Assembly (NCBI GenBank): GCA_030745285.1 | Contig: JASLOV010000028.1 | Span: 1 to 5,454, forward strand | Direction of reading: 5' to 3' | DNA from: Dehalococcoidia bacterium | GTDB taxonomy: Bacteria > Chloroflexota > Dehalococcoidia > UBA2979 | Length of the DNA stretch: 5,454 bases | Part shown: positions 1-5,218 of the stretch, piece by piece | Layout: each line of letters starts with the position of its first letter | Position numbering within the stretch: the stretch's first letter is position 1 | The notes under the pieces: model-generated | The model's database searches: none | What the model saw: only the letters and a program-made list of their open reading frames with translations | Told to the model about the DNA's origin: nothing | Translations under genes and position numbers: made by a program

Positions 1-111
1 GGTGAAGGTCAGTGCGCCCTCCTGACCGGGGGAGTTCGTCGATGGTACCGGATCGACCTCGCCATGCCCCCGGCCCTCATCCCGGCGCGCATCAGGACAC
101 CGGCGCTGCCT

Positions 112-936
112 TCACGAGAGCGGTCGCTTGGCCGGTATCCCCGGCCGCCGCGGGTAACGGTCAGCCAGCTCGCCGCTGCGCCGCACGATCAGCACCTGCT
201 GCCGCGGCGCTCCCGCCGGCAACGAGAGGGGCAGCGAGGGCTCCGCCGTGCCGCCGAGTGCCGCGATCGCAACCGCTGCCTCCACCAGCTCCGCCTCCGC
301 CCGGCTGCCCTTCGGCGCGGCCAGCACGCCGCCCCGGCGCAGCAACGGCAACGCGTACTCGACCAGCACCGGCATCGGCGCGACCGCACGGGCGACGGCA
401 ACATCGAAGCTCGCCCGCAGCGTTTCGTCGCGGCCCGCCTCCTCCGCCCGCGCCTGCACCACCCGCACGTCGCCCAGCCCCAGCGACTCGCAGGTGTGCT
501 CCAGGAAGCGGCAGCGCTTCGCGTTCGACTCCACGAGCGTGACCGCCAGCGAGTCGTCGAGCAGGCGCATCGGCAGCGCCGGAAAGCCGGCGCCGGCCCC
601 GATGTCGACGACGGCGATTCCCGGGCCACCGTCGAAACCGCCGGCCGGGCCGGCCTCGGAGCCCCCGGCCGGGCCGTCATCGTGCAGCACCCCCGCCCCT
701 CGCAGCGCCGCGAGCAGGGCCAGCGACTCGCCGAAGTGGCGGCGTTGCACTTCTGCCGCGTCGGTCACGGAGGTGAGGCCGGCCCACGGCGTCCACTCCA
801 GCACGAGCGCGAGGTACTGCCCAAATCGAGCACGCACGTCCGCGTCCAGCACCAGACCGAGGCGTGACGCTTCGGCGTCGAGTGACGCCAGCACATCGGG
901 ATCATCGCGAACATCGGGTGCAGGCTCGCTGCTCAT
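112..936 (-). CDS. rsmG: 16S rRNA (guanine527-N7)-methyltransferase RsmG (GidB)
   Basis: The 274-residue product is an RsmG-type Rossmann-fold methyltransferase, which transfers a methyl group from S-adenosylmethionine to N7 of G527 in 16S rRNA (E. coli numbering). Seen in the sequence: an N-terminal helical part with the family pattern YLALVLEWTPWAGLTSV (41-57) and RRHFGESLALL (65-75); the SAM-binding loop DIGAGAGFPALPM (111-123); the acidic strand end LVES (134-137); VARAV (181-185); and the C-terminal basic tail RYPRRPGIPAKRPL (260-273), a family hallmark. Usual length is about 205-240 residues. The excess comes from the N-terminus and a Gly/Pro/Ala-rich insertion at about 80-106, just before the SAM loop. 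The ATG at 934-936 is the only good start, because the frame closes a few codons upstream; I see no strong Shine-Dalgarno. It is divergent from the greA-like gene. Loss of RsmG gives low-level streptomycin resistance in other bacteria (established knowledge). Identification is very secure. Confidence 0.96.
   Translation of the reverse strand: MSSEPAPDVRDDPDVLASLDAEASRLGLVLDADVRARFGQYLALVLEWTPWAGLTSVTDAAEVQRRHFGESLALLAALRGAGVLHDDGPAGGSEAGPAGGFDGGPGIAVVDIGAGAGFPALPMRLLDDSLAVTLVESNAKRCRFLEHTCESLGLGDVRVVQARAEEAGRDETLRASFDVAVARAVAPMPVLVEYALPLLRRGGVLAAPKGSRAEAELVEAAVAIAALGGTAEPSLPLSLPAGAPRQQVLIVRRSGELADRYPRRPGIPAKRPLS
641..676. repeat. Short imperfect direct repeat inside rsmG (Gly/Pro/Ala-rich insertion)
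   Basis: The 12-mer CCGGCCGGGCCG occurs at 641-652 and again at 665-676, a period of 24 bp (8 codons), and a related CCGGGCCACCG lies just before at 621-631. On the coding (minus) strand this gives two GPAGG pentapeptides and a following GGPG, a low-complexity loop between the N-terminal helices and the SAM-binding loop of RsmG. The repeat keeps the frame, so it probably arose by slippage and is tolerated as a flexible surface loop (inference). Confidence 0.6.
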
Positions 937-992
937 ACCGCATTCTGCCGCGATCTCACCGCGCGTGCGCCATCAATCCCCGGCCGCGAATG

Positions 993-1021
993 TTGACAGG
1001 TAAGGCCTGCGATCTCAGACT
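993..1021 (+). promoter_or_regulatory. Candidate sigma70-type promoter for the greA-like gene
   Basis: A perfect TTGACA (-35) lies at 993-998, followed after exactly 17 bp by CAGACT at 1016-1021. The latter matches the -10 consensus at positions 2, 4 and 6 only. It sits in the 175-bp divergent gap in an otherwise GC-rich setting and would start transcription near 1028, about 84 bases before the greA-like ATG. The -35 is convincing and the -10 is weak. No experimental support is available. Confidence 0.42.
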
Positions 1022-1028
1022 GAACTTC

Positions 1029-1041
1029 CGGTCAACGACCG
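1029..1041. promoter_or_regulatory. Palindrome at the expected greA transcript start (possible operator or 5' hairpin)
   Basis: CGGTC-AAC-GACCG is a perfect 5-bp inverted repeat with a 3-base centre. It begins about 7 bases after the proposed -10 box, so it would cover roughly +1 to +13 of the transcript. It could be a small operator or a 5' hairpin. A palindrome this short in GC-rich DNA may also be chance. Confidence 0.25.
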
Positions 1042-1097
1042 CATGCGATCCCCACCCACGAAGACACTCAGGAACAAACGACCCGAAGTCCCGGACT

Positions 1098-1103
1098 GGA
1101 GGG
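1098..1103 (+). promoter_or_regulatory. Ribosome binding site deciding the greA start
   Basis: GGAGGG lies 8 bases before the ATG at 1112. An in-frame ATG at 1043 has no comparable purine-rich site, and the 23 residues it would add look like translated leader. This site favours the 1112 start. Confidence 0.7.
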
Positions 1104-1111
1104 CTTCCACT

Positions 1112-1882
1112 ATGGCCGAGTCTGTCAGCACCACTGAGGCGGGGACCCACTTCCTCAGCAGCCTTGACCCCGACAAGGCGCGCGACGAACGCCCCGCGGT
1201 GGAGCGCTTCATCGAGTGGGTCGGCCCCGACAGCCTGATGGCCGACCTCCAGGGCGACCGCGTCGCCGAGTACGCCCGCGACGAAGACGGCGACGGCACG
1301 GCGCTGGAGCCGGTCCGCGCCTTTCTCGCCTACAGCGCGCGCATGGCATTCACCGAGATCGATCTCGTCCCCCAGCTCCACCTCGGCGGCACGACCGCAG
1401 GCCTCAGCCTGGACTCGCCCGACGCCTACCGCGTCACGATCGAGGGACTGGCCGCGCTGGAGCAGCAGGTCGAAGAACTGAAGAACCGCCGGCCGGACAT
1501 CGCCGGCGCGCTGCGCGCCGCGATGGAGGACAAGGACTTCCGCGAGAACGCGCCGCTGGACGCGGCCCGCGACGAGCAGGCCCACCTCGAAGCCCGCATC
1601 CGCGAGATCGAGGACCAGCTCCGCCGCGCCGTGATCATCGATGAAGACTCGAAGGCCGGGCTCGCCAACGTCGGCTCGACCGTCCGGGTGCGCAACCTCG
1701 AGCTGGAGCGGGAGCAGACCTTCCACCTCGTCAGCTCCTCCGAGGTGGACGCCGCCAGCGGCAAGATCTCGATCGAGTCGCCCGTCGGCTCGGCCGTGAT
1801 CAACCACGGCCCCGGCGACGAAGTGACGGTGAACGCGCCCTCGGGGGCGCTGCGACTGAAGGTGCTCGAAGTCGTCGGCTAG
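1112..1882 (+). CDS. greA: GreA-type transcript cleavage factor with an N-terminal recombinase-like (SAM-like) domain
   Basis: This 256-residue protein has two parts. Residues about 105-256 match GreA, which binds in the RNA polymerase secondary channel and stimulates cleavage of backtracked RNA. They contain the coiled-coil arm (about 106-176, including LEQQVEELKNRRPDIAGAL), a tip with DFREN (142-146), and the C-terminal FKBP-like domain with GKISIESPVG (217-226) and GDEVTV (235-240). The two acidic tip residues that hold the catalytic metal in E. coli GreA (Asp41, Glu44) align with Asp142 and Glu145. The usual ENAEYHAA reads ENAPLDAA here. Residues about 12-90 are extra. They look helical, and THFLSSL, AVERFIEWVG, VAEYA and LEPVRAFLAY resemble the core-binding domain of tyrosine recombinases, but no catalytic recombinase domain follows. 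Standard GreA is about 158 residues. The start is chosen by the GGAGGG site; an ATG at 1043 is less likely. The GreA part is secure; the N-terminal assignment is by eye. Confidence 0.9.
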   Translation: MAESVSTTEAGTHFLSSLDPDKARDERPAVERFIEWVGPDSLMADLQGDRVAEYARDEDGDGTALEPVRAFLAYSARMAFTEIDLVPQLHLGGTTAGLSLDSPDAYRVTIEGLAALEQQVEELKNRRPDIAGALRAAMEDKDFRENAPLDAARDEQAHLEARIREIEDQLRRAVIIDEDSKAGLANVGSTVRVRNLELEREQTFHLVSSSEVDAASGKISIESPVGSAVINHGPGDEVTVNAPSGALRLKVLEVVG

Positions 1883-1921
1883 CTCGACGAGGCCACCGCC
1901 GCCGCGCCTACACTCCGTGCC

Positions 1922-1927
1922 TATACT
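1922..1927 (+). promoter_or_regulatory. Candidate -10 box upstream of the molybdoenzyme gene
   Basis: TATACT matches five of six bases of the sigma70 -10 consensus and stands out in GC-rich surroundings. It is 42 bases before the ATG at 1970. No recognisable -35 hexamer lies 16-18 bp upstream (that stretch is CCGCCGCC-like), so an activator or an alternative sigma factor would be needed. It would give the redox genes their own promoter, separate from greA. Confidence 0.33.
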
Positions 1928-1931
1928 GGTA

Positions 1932-1949
1932 GTCCGCCTACCCGCGGAC
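1932..1949 (+). other. Hairpin-forming inverted repeat between greA and the molybdoenzyme gene
   Basis: GTCCGC (1932-1937) and GCGGAC (1944-1949) form a perfect 6-bp stem with a 6-base loop, CTACCC. Further pairing of GGT (1928-1930) with ACC (1952-1954) is possible across bulges. No T-run follows, so it is not a classical intrinsic terminator. It may mark the 3' end of the greA transcript, or it may sit at the very start of a transcript from the TATACT box. Confidence 0.3.
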
Positions 1950-1969
1950 CCACCACGTCCGCTACGGCC

Positions 1970-2632
1970 ATGACCGACGACCCTCGCGATCAGCGTGAGC
2001 AGCCCGCGTACCCCCGGCCCGGCCTCTTCGCGCGTGCTCTCTCGCGGAGACGCTTCCTCGGCTTCGTCGCCGGCGGGGCGCTGCTCGCGGTCGCCGGAAA
2101 GCGCACGCTCGGCCTGCTCGGCGGCTGGCGCTTCAACACCGTCGAACGCCCCGTCCCCGAGTTCGATCCGGCCACCTACCGGCTGGTCGTGGACGGGCTC
2201 GTCGAGCGCCCGTTCACGCTCACCTACGACGAGCTGCGCGCGCTGCCACCGGTGCGGCAGGTCTCCGACTTCCACTGCGTGGAGGGCTGGGGCGTCGACG
2301 ACGTACGGTGGGACGGCGTGCGCCTGCAGGCGATCATGGAGCAAGCGCGCCCGACGGCGGAGGCGAGGTTCCTCACCTTCCACTCGCTGGGCGGGATCTA
2401 CCGCGACTCCCTGAGCATGCGGCAGGCGATGTTCGGCGACACCCTGATCGCGTACGACATGGACGGCGAACCACTCTCTCGCTCGCACGGCCTGCCGCTG
2501 CGGCTGATGATGCCCCAGATGTACGACTACAAGGGCCCGAAGTGGCTCACCCGCATCGAGTTCCGTTCCGTCCGCGACCACGGCTTCTGGGAACAGCGCG
2601 GCTGGGCCGTCAACGCCTGGATCAAGATCTGA
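1970..2632 (+). CDS. Tat-exported sulfite-oxidase-family molybdopterin oxidoreductase
   Basis: The 220-residue protein carries the oxidoreductase molybdopterin-binding domain shared by sulfite oxidase and MsrP (YedY). A twin-arginine signal, SRRRFLG (25-31), is followed by a hydrophobic stretch (31-50), so it should be exported folded with its cofactor; AVA (40-42) is a possible cleavage motif, otherwise the helix is an anchor. The mature domain begins near 60. Cys103 in DFHCVEGWGV is at the position of the cysteine that ligates molybdenum. Further family signatures are YRLVVDGLVERPFTLTYDEL (70-89), LSRSHGLPLRLMMP (169-182) and YKGPKWL (187-193). It lacks the heme and dimerisation domains of eukaryotic sulfite oxidase. 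The cytochrome b gene follows after 38 bp and is the likely electron partner. The ATG at 1970 has no clear Shine-Dalgarno, but starting there places the Tat motif normally. The family is secure; the substrate (sulfite, a sulfoxide or another oxo-compound) is unknown. Confidence 0.92.
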   Translation: MTDDPRDQREQPAYPRPGLFARALSRRRFLGFVAGGALLAVAGKRTLGLLGGWRFNTVERPVPEFDPATYRLVVDGLVERPFTLTYDELRALPPVRQVSDFHCVEGWGVDDVRWDGVRLQAIMEQARPTAEARFLTFHSLGGIYRDSLSMRQAMFGDTLIAYDMDGEPLSRSHGLPLRLMMPQMYDYKGPKWLTRIEFRSVRDHGFWEQRGWAVNAWIKI

Positions 2633-2670
2633 CCGCGCCCTCCCCGACCCCCTCGAGCGCCGGCCCGACG

Positions 2671-3393
2671 ATGGGCCCCTTCGTCCCGCGCTTCACGAGG
2701 CAGGCGCGCGCACTCCACTGGTCGCTGGCTGCGCCCGTGCTGTTGCTGCTGCTGACCGGCCTCACCAACTTCGCCCCGGAGCTGAAGGCGGTGCGGGCGG
2801 GCGACGTGCGGCTCTTCGCCTGGCTGCACGTCGTGCTCGGCTTCGCCACGCTCGCCGCCGCCCGCGCCGTCTACCTGCCGCTGCTGCTACAGCGCGCACT
2901 GCGCGATGACCTGCGTGAGCTCATGGATGTCCGAAGGCGCGACTACCTCTGGCTCCAGCACATTGGGCTGCGTGCGACCGGGGCGCCGTCGCGGCCACCG
3001 TCCGTCGGCAAGTTCAACGCCGGGCAGAAGCTCAACACGCTCGCCACGATGCTCCTGCTCGCCGTGCTGCTCGCCACCGGCGCCGTGCTCGGCATCAACT
3101 ACTTCACGAAGCGCATCTTCGACGTCGGCCTCGTCGAGACGCTCTTCACCTGGCACACGGCGCTTTCGCTGCTGGCCGTCCCGCTGATCCTCGGCCACCT
3201 CTACCTCGCGCTGCTGCACCCTTCCACGCGCGAGTCGCTGCGCGGGGTCACCCGCGGCGCCGTCCGCCGTGACTGGGCGGAACGTCACCACGACGCCTGG
3301 GCCCCCGATGCCCCGGCACCGGCGGCCGGGGCCCCGCCGCCCGAGAGGACGCCGCCCGGGTCACGGAAGGATAGTCCGAAGCGGCCGCATTGA
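2671..3393 (+). CDS. Cytochrome b561/formate dehydrogenase gamma-like membrane subunit
   Basis: The product is 240 residues with four predicted membrane helices at about 17-35, 48-74, 121-141 and 158-182. Four histidines sit where bis-heme b cytochromes of the FdnI/HyaC type have heme ligands: His16 in ARALHW, His53 in WLHVVLG, and His162 and His176 fourteen residues apart in helix four. KFNAGQKLNTL (114-124) before helix three is typical of this family. It probably passes electrons between the adjacent exported molybdoenzyme and membrane quinone (inference from the pairing). Residues about 210-240 form a Pro/Ala-rich then basic tail not needed for the fold. The start is the ATG at 2671, which puts RFTRQARALHW at the N-terminus as expected. 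Longer versions of this frame run through the molybdoenzyme gene and lack hydrophobic character. There is no clear Shine-Dalgarno, so translation may be coupled to the upstream gene. It is not a homologue of the six-helix MsrQ. Confidence 0.9.
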   Translation: MGPFVPRFTRQARALHWSLAAPVLLLLLTGLTNFAPELKAVRAGDVRLFAWLHVVLGFATLAAARAVYLPLLLQRALRDDLRELMDVRRRDYLWLQHIGLRATGAPSRPPSVGKFNAGQKLNTLATMLLLAVLLATGAVLGINYFTKRIFDVGLVETLFTWHTALSLLAVPLILGHLYLALLHPSTRESLRGVTRGAVRRDWAERHHDAWAPDAPAPAAGAPPPERTPPGSRKDSPKRPH

Positions 3394-3427
3394 TTCCAGC
3401 CCCGGCCCGGTGAGACCCTCGGCAGCC

Positions 3428-3435
3428 AGGGAGGG
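3428..3435 (+). promoter_or_regulatory. Ribosome binding site deciding the ABC ATPase start
   Basis: AGGGAGGG ends 4 bases before the GTG at 3440. It is the best Shine-Dalgarno-like stretch in the area. It supports GTG initiation rather than the in-frame ATG at 3269, which lies inside the cytochrome b gene. Confidence 0.6.
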
Positions 3436-3439
3436 CGGC

Positions 3440-4432
3440 GTGACGGCGAGCATCGACCCCGGCGGCGACTCCCACGGCCCCGCGATCTCGGTCACTGGCC
3501 TCCGAAAGTCCTACGGCTCGCTCGAAGCCGTCGGCGGCATCGACCTCACCGTCCAGCGCGGCGAGGTCTTCGCCCTGCTCGGCCCGAACGGCGCAGGCAA
3601 GACCACCACCGTCGAGATCCTCGAGGGGCACCGCGAGCGCGACGGCGGCGAGGTCAACGTGCTCGGCCACGACCCGGAGCACGGGGGACGCGCCTTCCGC
3701 CAGCAGATCGGCATCGTGCTCCAGGAGACCGGCGTCGAGCCCTACCTCAGCGTGGAGGAGACCGTCGCCCTCTTCCGCGGCTACTACCCTGACCCGCTGC
3801 CGCTCGAAGAGGTGCTGGAGGTCGTCGGCCTCACCGAGCAGCGAGCCACGCGCGTGCGCCGCCTCTCCGGCGGCCAGCAGCGCCGGCTCGATGTCGCGGT
3901 CGGGCTCTGCGGCAACCCGGAGCTGCTCTTCCTCGACGAGCCGACCACCGGCTTCGACCCTTCCGCGCGCCGCGACGCCTGGGAAGTGGTGCGGAACCTC
4001 AGTTCACTCGGAACGACCGTGCTGCTCACCACCCACTACATGGACGAAGCGGAGTCCCTCGCCGGCCGTGTCGCCATCCTCGCGCGCGGTAGGATCGTGG
4101 CGGAGGGCCGTCCCGACGAGCTGATACAGGGCGACGAGGTAGTCACCATCAGCTTCCGGTCGCCGGGCCGGCACGCCACTCTGCTCGATGGCATCACGAA
4201 CGCCGCCACGTCAGACGGCGCCGTCACGATCCATACCACCACGGCGACGGCGACGCTGTTTGAACTCACCCGTCGTGCGACCGAGCGGGGCGTCGAACTG
4301 GAAGGTCTCACGGTCACCCGCCCGACGCTGGAGGACGCCTACCTCGCGCTCACGGCCGCCGAAGGCACCGAGAGCGCCGAGACGAGCGAAGGCGGCGAGA
4401 GCGCAGGCGGCACTGCGAGTGGCTCACGGTGA
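3440..4432 (+). CDS. ABC transporter ATP-binding protein, DrrA/CcmA-like exporter family
   Basis: The 330-residue protein (GTG start) has one complete nucleotide-binding domain at about 16-235. It shows Walker A GPNGAGKTT (48-56), the Q-loop with Gln95 in IVLQETG, signature LSGGQQRRLDVA (142-153), Walker B LLFLDEPTTG (162-171) with Glu167 as the expected catalytic base, and His199 in TTHYMDEAE. Residues about 236-305 are a C-terminal extension ending in LTVTRPTLEDAYLALT, the usual tail of DrrA-like ATPases (DUF4162 type). The last 25 or so residues are a Gly/Ser/Glu-rich tail. The stop TGA overlaps the start of the permease gene by four bases, so the two are translationally coupled and form one exporter. 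It follows the cytochrome b gene by 46 bp with no visible terminator, so it may be co-transcribed with the redox pair. The substrate cannot be inferred; drug, lipid and heme-related cargo are all possible. All catalytic motifs are intact. Confidence 0.95.
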   Translation: MTASIDPGGDSHGPAISVTGLRKSYGSLEAVGGIDLTVQRGEVFALLGPNGAGKTTTVEILEGHRERDGGEVNVLGHDPEHGGRAFRQQIGIVLQETGVEPYLSVEETVALFRGYYPDPLPLEEVLEVVGLTEQRATRVRRLSGGQQRRLDVAVGLCGNPELLFLDEPTTGFDPSARRDAWEVVRNLSSLGTTVLLTTHYMDEAESLAGRVAILARGRIVAEGRPDELIQGDEVVTISFRSPGRHATLLDGITNAATSDGAVTIHTTTATATLFELTRRATERGVELEGLTVTRPTLEDAYLALTAAEGTESAETSEGGESAGGTASGSR

Positions 4433-5202
4433 ACGCCCTCGCGCTCGCGCTGCGGCAGGTGCGATACGAGAATCGCGCCTTCTGGCGCAACCCCGCCGCC
4501 GCCTTCTTCACCTTCGTCTTCCCGCTGATCTTCCTCGTGATCTTCAACCTGCTCTTCGGCAACGACGAACTGGAAGTACCGGGCGGGACGACGAACGTCT
4601 CCACGTTCTACGTCGCCGGAATCACGGCGCTCTCGGTCGTCTACACCGGCTACACCGGCCTCGCCATGCTCGTCACGCTCGCGCGCGACCAGGGCCTGCT
4701 GAAGCGGGTGAGGGGTACGCCGCTCCCGCCCTGGGCCTTCCTCACCGGCAAGCTCGTGCATATGACGCTGACGATGGTGCTGCTGGTCGCCCTCGTCGTG
4801 GCGATGGGGGCGATCTTCTACGACGTCGATGTACCGACGAAGACGATGCCGGCCTTCGTCATCGCCCTCGTCGTGGGCGCGGCCGCCTTCTCGAGTCTCG
4901 GCCTGGCGGTCACTGCGGCGATCCCGAATGCCGACGCCTCGCCCGCGATCGTACAGGCGTCGAGCCTGCCGCTGCTGTTCATCTCGGACGTCTTCATCCC
5001 CGCCGGGCAGGCGCCCGACTGGCTCGCCGCAATCGCCGACTTCTTCCCGATCAAGCACCTGTCCGAGGCGCTACAGACCGCGTTCAACCCGTTCGAGAGC
5101 GGCTACGGCTTCGAGCCGCTGCACCTCGGCGTAATGGCGGCGTGGGGTGTCGCCGGCCTGCTGCTGTCGCTGCGCTACTTCAGCTGGGAGCCTCGACGCT
5201 AG
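4429..5202 (+). CDS. ABC-2 type transporter permease
   Basis: The 257-residue membrane protein has about six hydrophobic segments, at roughly 24-43, 61-83, 108-130, 140-165, 175-193 and 231-250, the normal layout of ABC-2 permeases. Family marks are the N-terminal WRNPAAAFFTFVFPLIFLVI (19-38), the cytoplasmic coupling segment ARDQGLLKRVRGTPLPPWAF (85-104), and FFPIKHLSEAL (205-215) before the last helix. The GTG start at 4429 overlaps the ATPase stop (GTGA), and AGGCGG about 18 bases upstream is too far to be a good ribosome site, so re-initiation is likely. Two permease chains with two ATPase chains would form an inner-membrane exporter. The stop codon is 10 bp from the end of the convergent heme O synthase gene. 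The family assignment is secure and the cargo is unknown. Confidence 0.94.
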   Translation: MNALALALRQVRYENRAFWRNPAAAFFTFVFPLIFLVIFNLLFGNDELEVPGGTTNVSTFYVAGITALSVVYTGYTGLAMLVTLARDQGLLKRVRGTPLPPWAFLTGKLVHMTLTMVLLVALVVAMGAIFYDVDVPTKTMPAFVIALVVGAAAFSSLGLAVTAAIPNADASPAIVQASSLPLLFISDVFIPAGQAPDWLAAIADFFPIKHLSEALQTAFNPFESGYGFEPLHLGVMAAWGVAGLLLSLRYFSWEPRR

Positions 5203-5204
5203 CC

Positions 5205-5218
5205 GCCTGCCGTCAGGC
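5205..5218. terminator. Possible hairpin between convergent genes
   Basis: GCCTG (5205-5209) and CAGGC (5214-5218) form a perfect 5-bp stem around CCGT, in the short gap between the permease stop and the ctaB stop, and it overlaps the latter. It has no T-run on either side. It may serve as a weak shared end signal, but the stem is short and chance is likely in GC-rich DNA. Confidence 0.22.

Noticed and set aside
1..111. AGGAGG on the minus strand (complement of 18-23) downstream of rsmG, hinting at a following gene
   Set aside because: No ATG, GTG or TTG lies at a usable distance before the window edge; only a CTG is placed about right. I cannot support a gene in these 111 bases, and plus-strand frames here show nothing recognisable.
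64..867. Plus-strand open frame of 267 codons across rsmG
   Set aside because: It is an Arg/Ala/Pro/His-rich shadow of the secure rsmG gene on the other strand.
1030..1035. TTGACC on the minus strand as a -35 box for rsmG
   Set aside because: No acceptable -10 hexamer lies 16-18 bp downstream on that strand.
1043..1111. Upstream ATG giving a 23-residue longer GreA-like protein
   Set aside because: It has no Shine-Dalgarno, while GGAGGG lies 8 bases before the ATG at 1112. The added residues are basic and unlike a domain.
1112..1882. N-terminal recombinase likeness read as a mobile element or integrase remnant
   Set aside because: The frame is continuous into a complete GreA with its own ribosome site. 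There are no inverted repeats, attachment-like repeats or neighbouring mobile genes, so a domain fusion fits better than an inserted integrase fragment.
956..2581. Very long open frame (541 codons) on the minus strand, antisense to greA and the molybdoenzyme gene
   Set aside because: Both genes on the plus strand are certain by family motifs. The antisense product is a low-complexity mix of Arg, Gly, Val, Ala, Glu and His with no recognisable domain, which is typical of the frame opposite GC-rich coding DNA.
3269..3439. Upstream ATG extending the ABC ATPase by 57 residues
   Set aside because: This would overlap 125 bp of the cytochrome b gene and adds an Arg/Pro-rich segment without domain character. 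The GTG at 3440 has a good ribosome binding site.
4339..5058. Minus-strand open frame of 239 codons opposite the ABC exporter
   Set aside because: Its composition is dominated by Arg, Glu, Asp, Gly and His with no motif. It lies wholly opposite the clear ATPase and permease genes.
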